A stretch of 10,147 nucleotides of DNA from Candidatus Nanopelagicales bacterium (GCA_029939085.1 JAOZTQ010000027.1:1182-11328); one strand, 5' to 3'; shown: positions 1 through 6,671, counted from the stretch's first letter. A program made the numbers and translations. The notes: generated from the sequence alone by a model not told the origin.

Positions 1-106
1 ATGTTCACGCTCGGCGTAGCCAAATACCGCCTAGTTGGGATTCGGTTGGCCGCGGGCAGCGTTAGCATCCAATAGTCGGCAGCGACTGCGGACAGGAGAG
101 TGCACG
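1..106 (+). promoter_or_regulatory. Upstream region and leader of clpC
   Basis: No gene is supported here. The strongest element is GGAG at 95-98, eight bases before the ATG at 107, a good Shine-Dalgarno site that fixes the clpC start. TAGCAT at 63-68 fits the actinobacterial -10 pattern TAnnnT, but no matching -35 lies at normal spacing, so the promoter is only a candidate. A 24-codon frame open from base 1 to a TAG at 73-75 could be the tail of an upstream gene or chance. I saw no convincing ClgR operator. Confidence 0.4.
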
Positions 107-2599
107 ATGTTCGAACGGTTTACAGACCGAGCCAGGCGAGTAGTAGTTCTTGCCCAAGAAGAAGCTCGCATGCTTAATCACAACTACATCGGGACTGAGC
201 ATATTTTGCTGGGCCTCATTCACGAGGGTGAAGGTGTGGCGGCCAAGGCATTGGAAAGCCTGGGCATCTCACTGGAGGCGGTGCGTTCCCAGGTAGAAGA
301 GATTATCGGCCAGGGCCAACAAGCCCCGAGTGGCCATATCCCCTTCACACCGCGAGCCAAAAAAGTCCTGGAACTTTCACTGAGGGAAGCGCTTCAACTC
401 GGTCATAACTACATCGGGACTGAGCACATTCTGCTCGGCCTCATCCGTGAAGGTGAGGGCGTGGCCGCTCAAGTGCTCGTTAAGTTAGGCGCCGACCTTG
501 GTCGAGTGCGCCAGCAGGTCATTCAGCTTTTGTCCGGCTACCAGGGTAAAGAACCAGCGACCGCAGGTGGGCCACAAGAAGGCACTCCCTCGGGCTCGCT
601 GGTGCTGGATCAATTTGGTCGGAATCTTACGCAGGCTGCGCGTGAGGGTGACCTTGACCCTGTCATTGGGCGAGATACTGAGATCGAACGAGTGATGCAA
701 GTCCTATCTCGCCGTACTAAGAACAATCCAGTGCTTATCGGTGAGCCGGGAGTCGGTAAGACTGCGGTAGTCGAATCGTTGGCGCAGCAGATAGTTTCTG
801 GTGAGGTTCCGGACACGCTGCGCGATAAGCATCTCTACACCCTGGATCTGGGCGCGCTAGTGGCAGGTAGTCGCTACCGCGGTGACTTCGAGGAACGCTT
901 GAAGAAGGTCTTGAAAGAGATCAAGACTCGTGGGGACATCATCCTGTTCATTGATGAAATGCATACCCTCGTGGGAGCAGGAGCTGCTGAGGGAGCGATC
1001 GACGCTGCCAGCATCCTTAAGCCAATGCTTGCTCGAGGTGAGTTGCAGACGATCGGGGCAACCACACTGGATGAGTACCGCAAATATGTTGAGAAAGATG
1101 CGGCACTCGAGCGGCGTTTCGCACCGATTCAGGTACCAGCACCTGATGTCGATATGACCTTCGCGATCCTGAAGGGTTTGCGAGATCGCTACGAGAGTCA
1201 CCACAAGGTGACGATTACGGATGAGGCGTTGAAGGCGGCAGCCCGTCTCTCTGACCGCTACATCAGCGATCGACAGCTGCCCGACAAAGCTATCGACCTC
1301 ATCGACGAGGCCGGATCACGGCTTCGCATCAGACGAATGACTGCGCCACCAGATCTTCGCGAGTTCGATGACCGCATTGCTGAGGTCCGTAAGGAAAAGG
1401 AATCGGCAATCGATGCGCAAGATTTCGAGAAGGCAGCAAGTCTGCGTGATAGTGAAAAGCAGTTGATCGGCGAAAAGGCACAGCGCGAGCGGGAGTGGAA
1501 GGCTGGCGACATGGATGTCGTTGCCGAGGTCGACGAAAAACTCGTTGCCGAAGTGCTAGGTCTAATGACAGGCATACCTGTGACTGACTTGTCTGAAGAC
1601 GATACGCAGCGACTGCTCCGTATGGAGGAGGAACTGCACCGCCGCGTTATCGGTCAAGATCAGGCCATCAAGGCCTTGTCCAAGTCGATTCGGCGCACCC
1701 GCGCTGGTCTGAAAGATCCCAAACGACCCTCGGGCTCGTTTATCTTTGCCGGACCGTCTGGTGTTGGAAAGACCGAGTTGAGTAAGACCCTTGCCGAGTT
1801 CCTCTTTGGTGATGAAGAGTCGCTTATCGCTTTGGATATGAGCGAATATTCCGAGAAGCACACTGCTTCTCGGTTGTTTGGCTCACCACCTGGTTACGTA
1901 GGTTACGAAGAAGGCGGTCAGTTAACCGAGAAGGTCCGGCGTAAGCCATTTTCGGTCGTACTTTTCGACGAAATCGAAAAGGCTCACCCAGATATCTTCA
2001 ACTCGCTGTTGCAGGTTTTGGAAGAGGGTCGCCTAACAGACGCACAAGGTCGTGCCGTGGACTTCAAGAACACGGTGATCATCATGACAACCAACCTTGG
2101 TAGCCGTGATGTGTCGAAGTCATTGGGCTTCGCACCGGTTGATGATGCGGCCGACGCGTACGAGCGGATGAAGAGTAAAGTCCAGACGGAGTTGAAGCAG
2201 AACTTCCGTCCAGAGTTTCTCAACCGCATCGACGACACCATCGTCTTCCATCAGCTCACTCCCAATGAGATCGTTTCGATTGTCGATCTCATGGCAGCTC
2301 GGTTGGACGAGCGCCTTGCTGATCGGGATCTGAGCGTCGAGTTCACTGCGGCAGCGAAAGATCTGCTGGCTGAACATGGTTACGACCCGGTAATGGGCGC
2401 GCGACCGCTACGCCGGACGATTCAGCGTGAGATCGAGGACGTGCTGAGTGAGAAGATCCTGTTTGGCGAGATTCCGCCGCACAGCTTGATCGTTGTCGAT
2501 GTGGCTGCTGAGGATGATGATGAGGATTTCACGTTCACACCGCAGCCAAAGGCTGAACTCCCAGATACGCCACCAGTTGAGATCGCAGAATCCGACTAG
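107..2599 (+). CDS. clpC: ClpC-type AAA+ unfoldase, ATPase subunit of the Clp protease
   Basis: This 830-residue protein is a Hsp100/ClpC ATPase that unfolds substrates and feeds them to the ClpP peptidase in the cytoplasm. Two Clp_N repeats lie at the N-terminus: the block HNYIGTEHILLGLI occurs at residues 25 and 100, 75 apart. AAA domain 1 has Walker A GEPGVGKT at 212-219 and Walker B ending D283-E284. A UVR-type coiled middle segment at about 420-465 distinguishes ClpC from ClpA and ClpB. AAA domain 2 has Walker A GPSGVGKT at 549-556, the GYVG pore loop and Walker B D621-E622. An LGF tripeptide at 673-675 matches the ClpP-docking loop. The tail is acidic and disordered-looking. The start at 107 is chosen over an upstream in-frame ATG at 35 because of the GGAG site and because MFERFTDRAR is the family N-terminus. 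Length is close to mycobacterial ClpC1 (about 848), which is essential there. Confidence 0.97.
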   Translation: MFERFTDRARRVVVLAQEEARMLNHNYIGTEHILLGLIHEGEGVAAKALESLGISLEAVRSQVEEIIGQGQQAPSGHIPFTPRAKKVLELSLREALQLGHNYIGTEHILLGLIREGEGVAAQVLVKLGADLGRVRQQVIQLLSGYQGKEPATAGGPQEGTPSGSLVLDQFGRNLTQAAREGDLDPVIGRDTEIERVMQVLSRRTKNNPVLIGEPGVGKTAVVESLAQQIVSGEVPDTLRDKHLYTLDLGALVAGSRYRGDFEERLKKVLKEIKTRGDIILFIDEMHTLVGAGAAEGAIDAASILKPMLARGELQTIGATTLDEYRKYVEKDAALERRFAPIQVPAPDVDMTFAILKGLRDRYESHHKVTITDEALKAAARLSDRYISDRQLPDKAIDLIDEAGSRLRIRRMTAPPDLREFDDRIAEVRKEKESAIDAQDFEKAASLRDSEKQLIGEKAQREREWKAGDMDVVAEVDEKLVAEVLGLMTGIPVTDLSEDDTQRLLRMEEELHRRVIGQDQAIKALSKSIRRTRAGLKDPKRPSGSFIFAGPSGVGKTELSKTLAEFLFGDEESLIALDMSEYSEKHTASRLFGSPPGYVGYEEGGQLTEKVRRKPFSVVLFDEIEKAHPDIFNSLLQVLEEGRLTDAQGRAVDFKNTVIIMTTNLGSRDVSKSLGFAPVDDAADAYERMKSKVQTELKQNFRPEFLNRIDDTIVFHQLTPNEIVSIVDLMAARLDERLADRDLSVEFTAAAKDLLAEHGYDPVMGARPLRRTIQREIEDVLSEKILFGEIPPHSLIVVDVAAEDDDEDFTFTPQPKAELPDTPPVEIAESD

Positions 2600-2618
2600 C
2601 TGCTAAGACGTTGGCAGC
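2599..2618. terminator. Hairpin over the convergent clpC/mutY stops
   Basis: GCTGCTAA at 2599-2606 pairs with TTGGCAGC at 2611-2618 around a GACG tetraloop, an eight-pair stem with one G-U pair. It starts on the last base of the clpC stop and contains the mutY stop. No T-tract follows on either strand, so it would be a tail-less terminator, a kind often proposed for actinobacteria. In the mutY direction the G-U pair becomes an A-C mismatch, so it should work better for clpC. Confidence 0.5.
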
Positions 2619-3559
2619 GTGTATCGCTTATCGGCGGTTTCCACCAAGAGACCATCGGCGACGAGTGATGCTTGTGCGCGAGAAAGTTGCGCGGGATCGG
2701 GCCAGGTAAGGTCTAGTTCTGCTTGGGTTACGCCCGCCGGGGTGCTGCGGATAAGTTGCATGATTCGCCCCCGGACTTCACGGTCACTCCCAGCAAAGCG
2801 TGCCTGTCGATTCGGTGGCTGTTGGTTGGCGGGCTGACCTGAGTTGTACCAATGACAGTTGGTTGCCAGTGGACATTGGGTGCAGACCGGATTCTGCGAA
2901 GTGCAAATAAGCGCCCCTAGTTCCATGAACGCTTCACTCGTCGTCGCTGCCTGCTCACCAGACGTTGGCAAGATTTCCGCGAGTTCTTGTCGCTCCGTTC
3001 GTGTCACGGCGCTACCGCGCGGGTAGGCAAGACCATGTCGTGAACGGGCCAAGACCCGCCGCACATTTGTATCTAGAACGGGGATTGTGCGCCGGTAGGC
3101 AAAGGCGAGAATTGCCGAGGCGGTGTAGTCGCCAATACCTGGCAAGGAAAGCAAAGTGTCGTAGTCGTCAGGTACTCGACCGCCAAATTCATCTCGAATC
3201 CGAACAGCGGCGGAATGCAGCCGGAGCGCTCGACGGGGGTAGCCTAGGCGGTCCCACATGATGACGGCTTCCCCTGGTTGATCGTTGGCGAGGGAAGTGG
3301 CGTCGGGCCATCGGGCGAGCCAAGCTTCCCAGGCAGGTTGAACTCGGACTACAGGTGTTTGTTGCAGCATTACTTCGCTGACCAAAACGGCCCAAGGATC
3401 CCGCGGTGAGTGACGCCACGGTAGATCGCGACGGTTTGTGACAAACCATCGATTCAGCTCCTTCACAGCACCAGTATCTGTCAGTTGCCTTCGGGGTTTT
3501 CCAGCGGTCCTGGGACCGCGTCGTGCACGGTTTTGTCGGAGTGTGGAGTTAGCCTGCAA
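2603..3559 (-). CDS. mutY: A/G-specific adenine DNA glycosylase MutY
   Basis: MutY removes adenine mispaired with 8-oxoguanine and so prevents G:C to T:A transversions. In the 318-residue reading, SEVMLQQT at 61-68 carries the catalytic Glu62. The helix-hairpin-helix LPGIGDYTA is at 139-147, and VLDTNV contains the catalytic Asp163. Cysteines 219, 226, 229 and 235 form the C-X6-C-X2-C-X5-C [4Fe-4S] loop of MutY/Nth enzymes. The C-terminal ~80 residues resemble those of mycobacterial MutY rather than a full MutT-like domain. The start is uncertain: the TTG at 3559 is the first codon after an in-frame stop and has no Shine-Dalgarno site. An alternative GTG at 3466 (287 residues) is preceded by GATACT and six bases, which could make it leaderless, but it leaves only three residues before the first conserved helix. 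The clpC-mutY-radA neighbourhood is typical of actinobacteria. Confidence 0.94.
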   Translation of the reverse strand: MQANSTLRQNRARRGPRTAGKPRRQLTDTGAVKELNRWFVTNRRDLPWRHSPRDPWAVLVSEVMLQQTPVVRVQPAWEAWLARWPDATSLANDQPGEAVIMWDRLGYPRRALRLHSAAVRIRDEFGGRVPDDYDTLLSLPGIGDYTASAILAFAYRRTIPVLDTNVRRVLARSRHGLAYPRGSAVTRTERQELAEILPTSGEQAATTSEAFMELGALICTSQNPVCTQCPLATNCHWYNSGQPANQQPPNRQARFAGSDREVRGRIMQLIRSTPAGVTQAELDLTWPDPAQLSRAQASLVADGLLVETADKRYTLPTS

Positions 3560-3582
3560 TCAATGGGTAGTTCGGGGTTGCT

Positions 3583-3609
3583 TGTGTGACTTTGCGTGTG
3601 TGACGTTGC
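3583..3609. repeat. Tandem direct repeat in the mutY/radA divergent gap
   Basis: TGTGTGACTTTGC at 3583-3595 is followed one base later by TGTGTGACGTTGC at 3597-3609. The copies match at 12 of 13 bases with a 14-base period. They lie in the 156-base gap between the divergent starts of mutY and radA, about 107 bases before the radA ATG. Tandem half-sites like this can be operators for a transcription factor. No known regulator's site is recognised, and two copies could also be a chance GT-rich stretch. Confidence 0.5.
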
Positions 3610-3701
3610 ATATGTCGAGTTACGCGGTTCGGGCGATCTAATCAGTGCCAGGGCTGCCAACGGCCGGTGTTCCACCCGAGGTACCCGATCGAGAATCTAG
3701 G

Positions 3702-3706
3702 GGAGG
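3702..3706 (+). promoter_or_regulatory. Strong ribosome binding site of radA
   Basis: GGAGG, followed by AAG, sits nine bases before the radA ATG at 3716. It is the best Shine-Dalgarno site in the window and fixes the radA start. TCTAAT at 3637-3642 is a possible -10 further upstream, but no good -35 accompanies it, so the radA promoter itself is not assigned. Confidence 0.75.
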
Positions 3707-3715
3707 AAGTGGCCA

Positions 3716-5128
3716 ATGGCTCGAGCTAGCCGCGGATTTAGCTGCACCGAGTGCGGCGCTAACAGTTTGAAGTGGCTCGGCCGATGTTCCCAGTGTCAGC
3801 AATTTGGGACAATGGCGGAGGTTACGCAGACCTCGGCCGGTGGTGGTGCGGGTACGCGCACCAAAGGCGCGACCAGCCGCCCGACAACGGTAGCTAAGCC
3901 TGCAAGTGAACTAGCTGAAATGCATACAGATCGGATAAGTACTGGGGCGGGTGAATTTGATCGGGTGCTCGGCGGAGGTCTGGTCAGAGGGCAAGTCGTT
4001 CTGGTCGCTGGTGAGCCGGGAGTCGGTAAGTCGACTTTGTTGCTATCTGTCGCAGATCGGTTCAGTCGCGGTGATCTGAGTCGGCCGGTTCTGTATTTGT
4101 CAGGTGAGGAGTCGGCCGGTCAGGTTGGGGTGCGGGCTCGACGTATCGGGGCATTGGCAGATCGACTCCTAGTCGCCGACGAAAATGATCTAAGCGCCGT
4201 TCTTGGTCATATCGAGCAGCACGATCCCGCACTCGTTGTTGTGGACTCGGTGCAAACGCTGGCGTCACCAGAGGTTGATGGTCGGGCTGGAGGTATTTCG
4301 CAAGTCGCGGAAGTTGCCGCGGTTCTGACGAGACAGGCTAAGGCACGCGGTGTTCCGACCCTTCTAGTCGGCCAGAGTACGCGTGAGAATTCAGTAGCTG
4401 GTCCGCGTGCTCTGGAGCATCTCGTGGATACCGTACTCACGTTTGAAGGTGACCCACATACTCAAGTGCGGCTGCTTCGTGCCGTCAAGAACAGATACGG
4501 TCCCGCTGACGAAGTGGTCTGTTATGAGCAAACCGACAAAGGCCTGACGGAACTCGCCGACCCATCCACACTTTTCCGTTCCAGCAGAGATCAGGCGGTG
4601 CCGGGCACGTGCCCAACTGTGATTTTGGAGGGTCGCCGTCCGCTGCTTGCTGAGGTTCAGGCGCTCGTATCACCGCCTACTGGGCAGCATCCTTACCGGG
4701 CAGTCACGGGCCTTGATCGGTCCCGAGTCGGTATGCTTTCCGCACTTACCCAACGCGAGGGAGCGCTGTCGCTACACCAAAACGATCTTTTTGTGGCGAC
4801 GGTAGCTGGTCTGCGGATAACCGACCCCGCCGTGGATCTCCCCATTTGTTTGGCGATTTATTCCGCTGCTGAGTCGCAACCGATTCCACAAGGAGTGATT
4901 GCATTCGGTGAGGTAGCGCTGTCGGGAGATCTGCGCCCATCGGGCTCGTTACCGCAGCGATTGAGCGAAGCGCATCGGTTGGGCTACTCGTTGGCTTTGG
5001 TACCAGACAGTGCCGAGATCGGTGATCCACCGATTAGAACAGTTGGCGTACAACGACTTGAGCACGCCATGGCGGCAGCTTTTGATTTCGGCGGTTCTGC
5101 TGCTGAGCGGACTGTTCAACTGACGTAA
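3716..5128 (+). CDS. radA: DNA repair protein RadA (Sms), RecA-like ATPase
   Basis: RadA is a RecA-family ATPase that processes recombination intermediates and helps branch migration during repair. The 470 residues show the full family plan. An N-terminal zinc finger has Cys10 and Cys13, then Cys24 and Cys27. The RecA-like core has Walker A GEPGVGKST at 99-107 and Walker B ending at Asp177. The RadA signature KNRYG is at 258-262. A C-terminal Lon-like domain (about residues 325-450) follows, including the stretches GLDRSRVGML and DLPICLAIYSAAE. The start is fixed by the GGAGG site. In most actinobacteria I know of, disA (diadenylate cyclase) follows radA directly. Here the next gene is on the opposite strand and converges 13 bases away, so disA is not in its usual place. 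The DNA encoding GEPGVGK is identical over 21 bases to that in clpC, which I take as coincidence of motif and codon use. Confidence 0.97.
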   Translation: MARASRGFSCTECGANSLKWLGRCSQCQQFGTMAEVTQTSAGGGAGTRTKGATSRPTTVAKPASELAEMHTDRISTGAGEFDRVLGGGLVRGQVVLVAGEPGVGKSTLLLSVADRFSRGDLSRPVLYLSGEESAGQVGVRARRIGALADRLLVADENDLSAVLGHIEQHDPALVVVDSVQTLASPEVDGRAGGISQVAEVAAVLTRQAKARGVPTLLVGQSTRENSVAGPRALEHLVDTVLTFEGDPHTQVRLLRAVKNRYGPADEVVCYEQTDKGLTELADPSTLFRSSRDQAVPGTCPTVILEGRRPLLAEVQALVSPPTGQHPYRAVTGLDRSRVGMLSALTQREGALSLHQNDLFVATVAGLRITDPAVDLPICLAIYSAAESQPIPQGVIAFGEVALSGDLRPSGSLPQRLSEAHRLGYSLALVPDSAEIGDPPIRTVGVQRLEHAMAAAFDFGGSAAERTVQLT

Positions 5129-5142
5129 ATCCGTCGGTCAAC
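5114..5142. terminator. Hairpin over the convergent radA stop
   Basis: ACTGACG at 5119-5125 pairs with CGTCGGT at 5132-5138 around a six-base loop that holds the end of the radA stop codon. GTT at 5114-5116 and AAC at 5140-5142 extend the stem beyond a small bulge. There is one G-U pair and no T-tract on either strand. Its position over the ends of two converging genes suggests a bidirectional terminator like the one at 2599-2618. Confidence 0.45.
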
Positions 5143-5759
5143 TACTCCAGGGTGAAAGCGACTTTTTCACTCTTGACGTCCAGGTTCTTGCCGACGACAT
5201 CGTATGAACCAGGTTGGGCTGCAGCCTGATCACTCGGCTGAACTGGGCAACCCTCGGCACTTATGGTCCTAGGCCAAGGGACCGTAACGGAAGCTACCGC
5301 CTGTGAATCGAGTGTTTGGACATCGGCCGAGCCAGCGGTGTCGCAGTCGTCACTGGACCATACCCGCACACCACCCGAGCTGACTTGGATGCTGTTTGCA
5401 TCCGACCCAATATTTCGGGTACACGATTCAGTTCCAGTGTTTTGGATTGTGAGAGTGATTTGTGGTTCATTTCCCGGTGGGTATGAAGACGAATCCGGTT
5501 CGACGGCAACCTCTATATCGCTATCCGAACAGGTGCCCTCACCGTCAGTGGCCGACTCATCAGGAGATGACGTGGCAGTCTCGCTCGCAGCCGGCGCAGG
5601 TGCAGTTGACTCAGTCGCGGTCGGATCATCCTCTCCGCCGCCCCTGAATATGAGCCAGATGAAGAGCAAAAGAAGTAGAACCGCGCCAACAACTAGGGCT
5701 CGACGGCGCCAGTAGATCTTCGGGTCCTCAGGACCCACCGGGTTGATGACTGAACTCAC
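5142..5759 (-). CDS. Membrane-anchored extracytoplasmic protein of unknown function
   Basis: I do not recognise a named family with confidence. The 205 residues show a short cytoplasmic head with the motif GPEDPKIYWRRR, which I recall from actinobacterial proteins encoded near disA or mutY. One transmembrane helix follows at about 21-38, then a Ser/Thr/Pro/Glu-rich linker (about 43-75) and a globular, probably beta-sandwich, domain (about 76-205). That domain has four cysteines at 77, 113, 139 and 171, which could form two disulfides outside the membrane. The arginines before the helix and the acidic linker after it predict N-in, C-out topology. The start is GTG with no Shine-Dalgarno site. 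TACCGT at 5771-5766 followed by six bases places a probable transcription start on the G of the GTG, so the mRNA is likely leaderless. A role in the cell envelope is inference only. Confidence 0.85.
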   Translation of the reverse strand: MSSVINPVGPEDPKIYWRRRALVVGAVLLLLLFIWLIFRGGGEDDPTATESTAPAPAASETATSSPDESATDGEGTCSDSDIEVAVEPDSSSYPPGNEPQITLTIQNTGTESCTRNIGSDANSIQVSSGGVRVWSSDDCDTAGSADVQTLDSQAVASVTVPWPRTISAEGCPVQPSDQAAAQPGSYDVVGKNLDVKSEKVAFTLE

Positions 5760-5771
5760 CAGTCAACGGTA
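5759..5771 (-). promoter_or_regulatory. Candidate leaderless promoter -10 of the membrane protein gene
   Basis: On the minus strand TACCGT (5771-5766) is followed by the six bases TGACTG and then GTG at 5759. It fits the TAnnnT -10 consensus with transcription starting at the start codon. The same hexamer and spacing occur before the exopolyphosphatase gene. No clear -35 element is visible. Confidence 0.5.
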
Positions 5772-5802
5772 ACTCGCTGGGCGGCCAGTTGTTAGCCAGG
5801 GT

Positions 5803-5847
5803 CCGGCGTGCCGGGTAACGGAAATGTCGCATTTCTTCCGTTGTCCG
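5803..5847 (-). terminator. Terminator-like hairpins after the Cys-rich gene
   Basis: AACGGAA at 5817-5823 pairs with TTCCGTT at 5836-5842, and the outer bases 5812-5816 and 5843-5847 extend the stem with G-C and two G-U pairs. The inner ATG/CAT can also pair. A second small hairpin, CCGG-CGTG-CCGG, occupies 5803-5814. Read on the minus strand, the structure begins seven bases after the stop at 5854 and precedes the next gene's own promoter. There is no T-tract. It suggests the two minus-strand genes are separate transcripts. Confidence 0.5.
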
Positions 5848-5853
5848 ACTGCA

Positions 5854-6639
5854 CTACTCCGGTCGGGGGTCACCCGGGTGTCTCGGAAGGCTTGGTCCAG
5901 TCGGTTCGATACTGAGAGCCGAGCGAGCCGTTTCGAAGGCTTGACAGTGATTGCACAGCTCTTCATAGGCTGCGGCACCGATCATTTCGATGAGTTCGTC
6001 GGCTGAGCTGAGGTAAAGAGGTTCAGTTGCGGTGTGGGCTTCTGGATCTGCGGTGCAATACCAATCAAAATCATGGCCACCGCTTCCCCACATCGCCCGT
6101 GTGTATTCGGTGATCACGACTATTTCCGTTTTCACACCATCAGCGGTTTCACGGGACTCATAGTCTCGACGGATAGGTAGCTGCCAGCAGACGTCGGGTT
6201 TAGTTGCTACGTGGGACTCTCCGATCCGCTCGGCGAGCAGATGAAGTGCGCATCCCGCGCCGCGATGAAAATCAGGAGTATTCAGAAAGACGCAGGCGCC
6301 GTCGACCACCTTCGTCTTCCGCTCGCCGTCATCATCAGTCTCCGTCCAATCCTTTTTGCGGGTCTGACGCGTCGATGGTTTGCGTTCCCACTCTTCTTCC
6401 GTTAACTGCGCAACCGATTGGGCGACCCGTTTCCGATCGGCTTTATCCGCGAAGTGGGCGCCATGTGTGCAGCAGCCACCATAAGGAATCGTCTTATCGA
6501 TGCTGCGGCAACCCTGCCCGTAGATGCAGTGATACTTGGAAGTAAGCCAGGTTAAGTCGGCCCGGATAATTTGGTCCTCTTCCCCTGGGTCGTTGAATTC
6601 TATCCAGGACCGGGGGAACAGCTCGGGGACATCTGCCAC
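5854..6639 (-). CDS. Conserved Cys-rich actinobacterial protein, Rv0495c-like
   Basis: This 261-residue soluble protein resembles the conserved hypothetical protein encoded beside ppx in mycobacteria (Rv0495c) and streptomycetes. The N-terminal stretch VPELFPRSWIEF is characteristic. Ten cysteines stand out: 38, 44, 56 and 57 (C-X5-C-X11-CC), then 116, 130, 151, 195, and a 229/232 C-X2-C pair. The spacing recalls YkgJ/DUF3109-like proteins thought to bind an Fe-S cluster or zinc, but that assignment is inference. There is no signal peptide or membrane helix, so it should be cytoplasmic. Residues 86-113 form a charged, low-complexity insertion. The start is GTG at 6639 with no Shine-Dalgarno site; TAGGCT plus six bases before it predicts a leaderless mRNA. 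It diverges from ppx, with start codons 31 bases apart, a pairing also found in mycobacteria. Confidence 0.9.
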   Translation of the reverse strand: MADVPELFPRSWIEFNDPGEEDQIIRADLTWLTSKYHCIYGQGCRSIDKTIPYGGCCTHGAHFADKADRKRVAQSVAQLTEEEWERKPSTRQTRKKDWTETDDDGERKTKVVDGACVFLNTPDFHRGAGCALHLLAERIGESHVATKPDVCWQLPIRRDYESRETADGVKTEIVVITEYTRAMWGSGGHDFDWYCTADPEAHTATEPLYLSSADELIEMIGAAAYEELCNHCQAFETARSALSIEPTGPSLPRHPGDPRPE

Positions 6640-6651
6640 GTACTTAGCCTA
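6639..6651 (-). promoter_or_regulatory. Candidate leaderless promoter -10 of the Cys-rich gene
   Basis: On the minus strand TAGGCT (6651-6646) is followed by AAGTAC and then GTG at 6639, so the predicted transcription start is the first base of the start codon. There is no Shine-Dalgarno site, and no recognisable -35 lies 16-18 bases upstream, a region that is within the ppx promoter and coding start. Confidence 0.55.
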
Positions 6652-6658
6652 GATGGCG

Positions 6659-6671
6659 TACCGTCGAGCTA
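6659..6671 (+). promoter_or_regulatory. Candidate leaderless promoter -10 of the ppx operon
   Basis: TACCGT at 6659-6664 is followed by CGAGCT and then ATG at 6671. The hexamer and the six-base gap are identical to those before the gene starting at 5759. This favours ATG 6671 over the upstream in-frame ATG at 6653, which would lie upstream of the transcription start. No -35 is recognised. Confidence 0.55.

Noticed and set aside
8..16. CGC-TCG-GCG inverted repeat upstream of clpC as a ClgR operator
   Set aside because: The ClgR-type site needs about five bases between the CGC and GCG arms; here there are three, and the flanking bases do not match.
1..75. 24-codon frame from ATG at 1 to TAG at 73
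   Set aside because: It has no ribosome site in view and no recognisable product, and it could be the tail of a gene cut by the window edge.
179..465. Near-identical DNA segments near 179 and 404
   Set aside because: They encode the two Clp_N repeats of ClpC, a normal family feature and not a mobile or regulatory repeat.
740..760. A 21-base stretch identical to 4010-4030
   Set aside because: Both copies encode GEPGVGK in a Walker A motif, of ClpC and RadA. Shared protein motif and similar codon use explain it; the flanks differ at once.
857..1204. 115-codon open frame antisense to clpC
   Set aside because: It is internal to the conserved AAA domain of ClpC, with no ribosome site or recognisable protein features.
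5263..5715. 150-codon open frame antisense to the membrane-protein gene
   Set aside because: The minus-strand reading has a membrane helix, linker and coherent domain, while this one is the complement of its Ser/Thr-rich linker and lacks a ribosome site.
6653..6670. ATG at 6653 as the ppx start
   Set aside because: It has no Shine-Dalgarno site, adds residues outside the family N-terminus, and lies before the predicted transcription start; it cannot be fully excluded.
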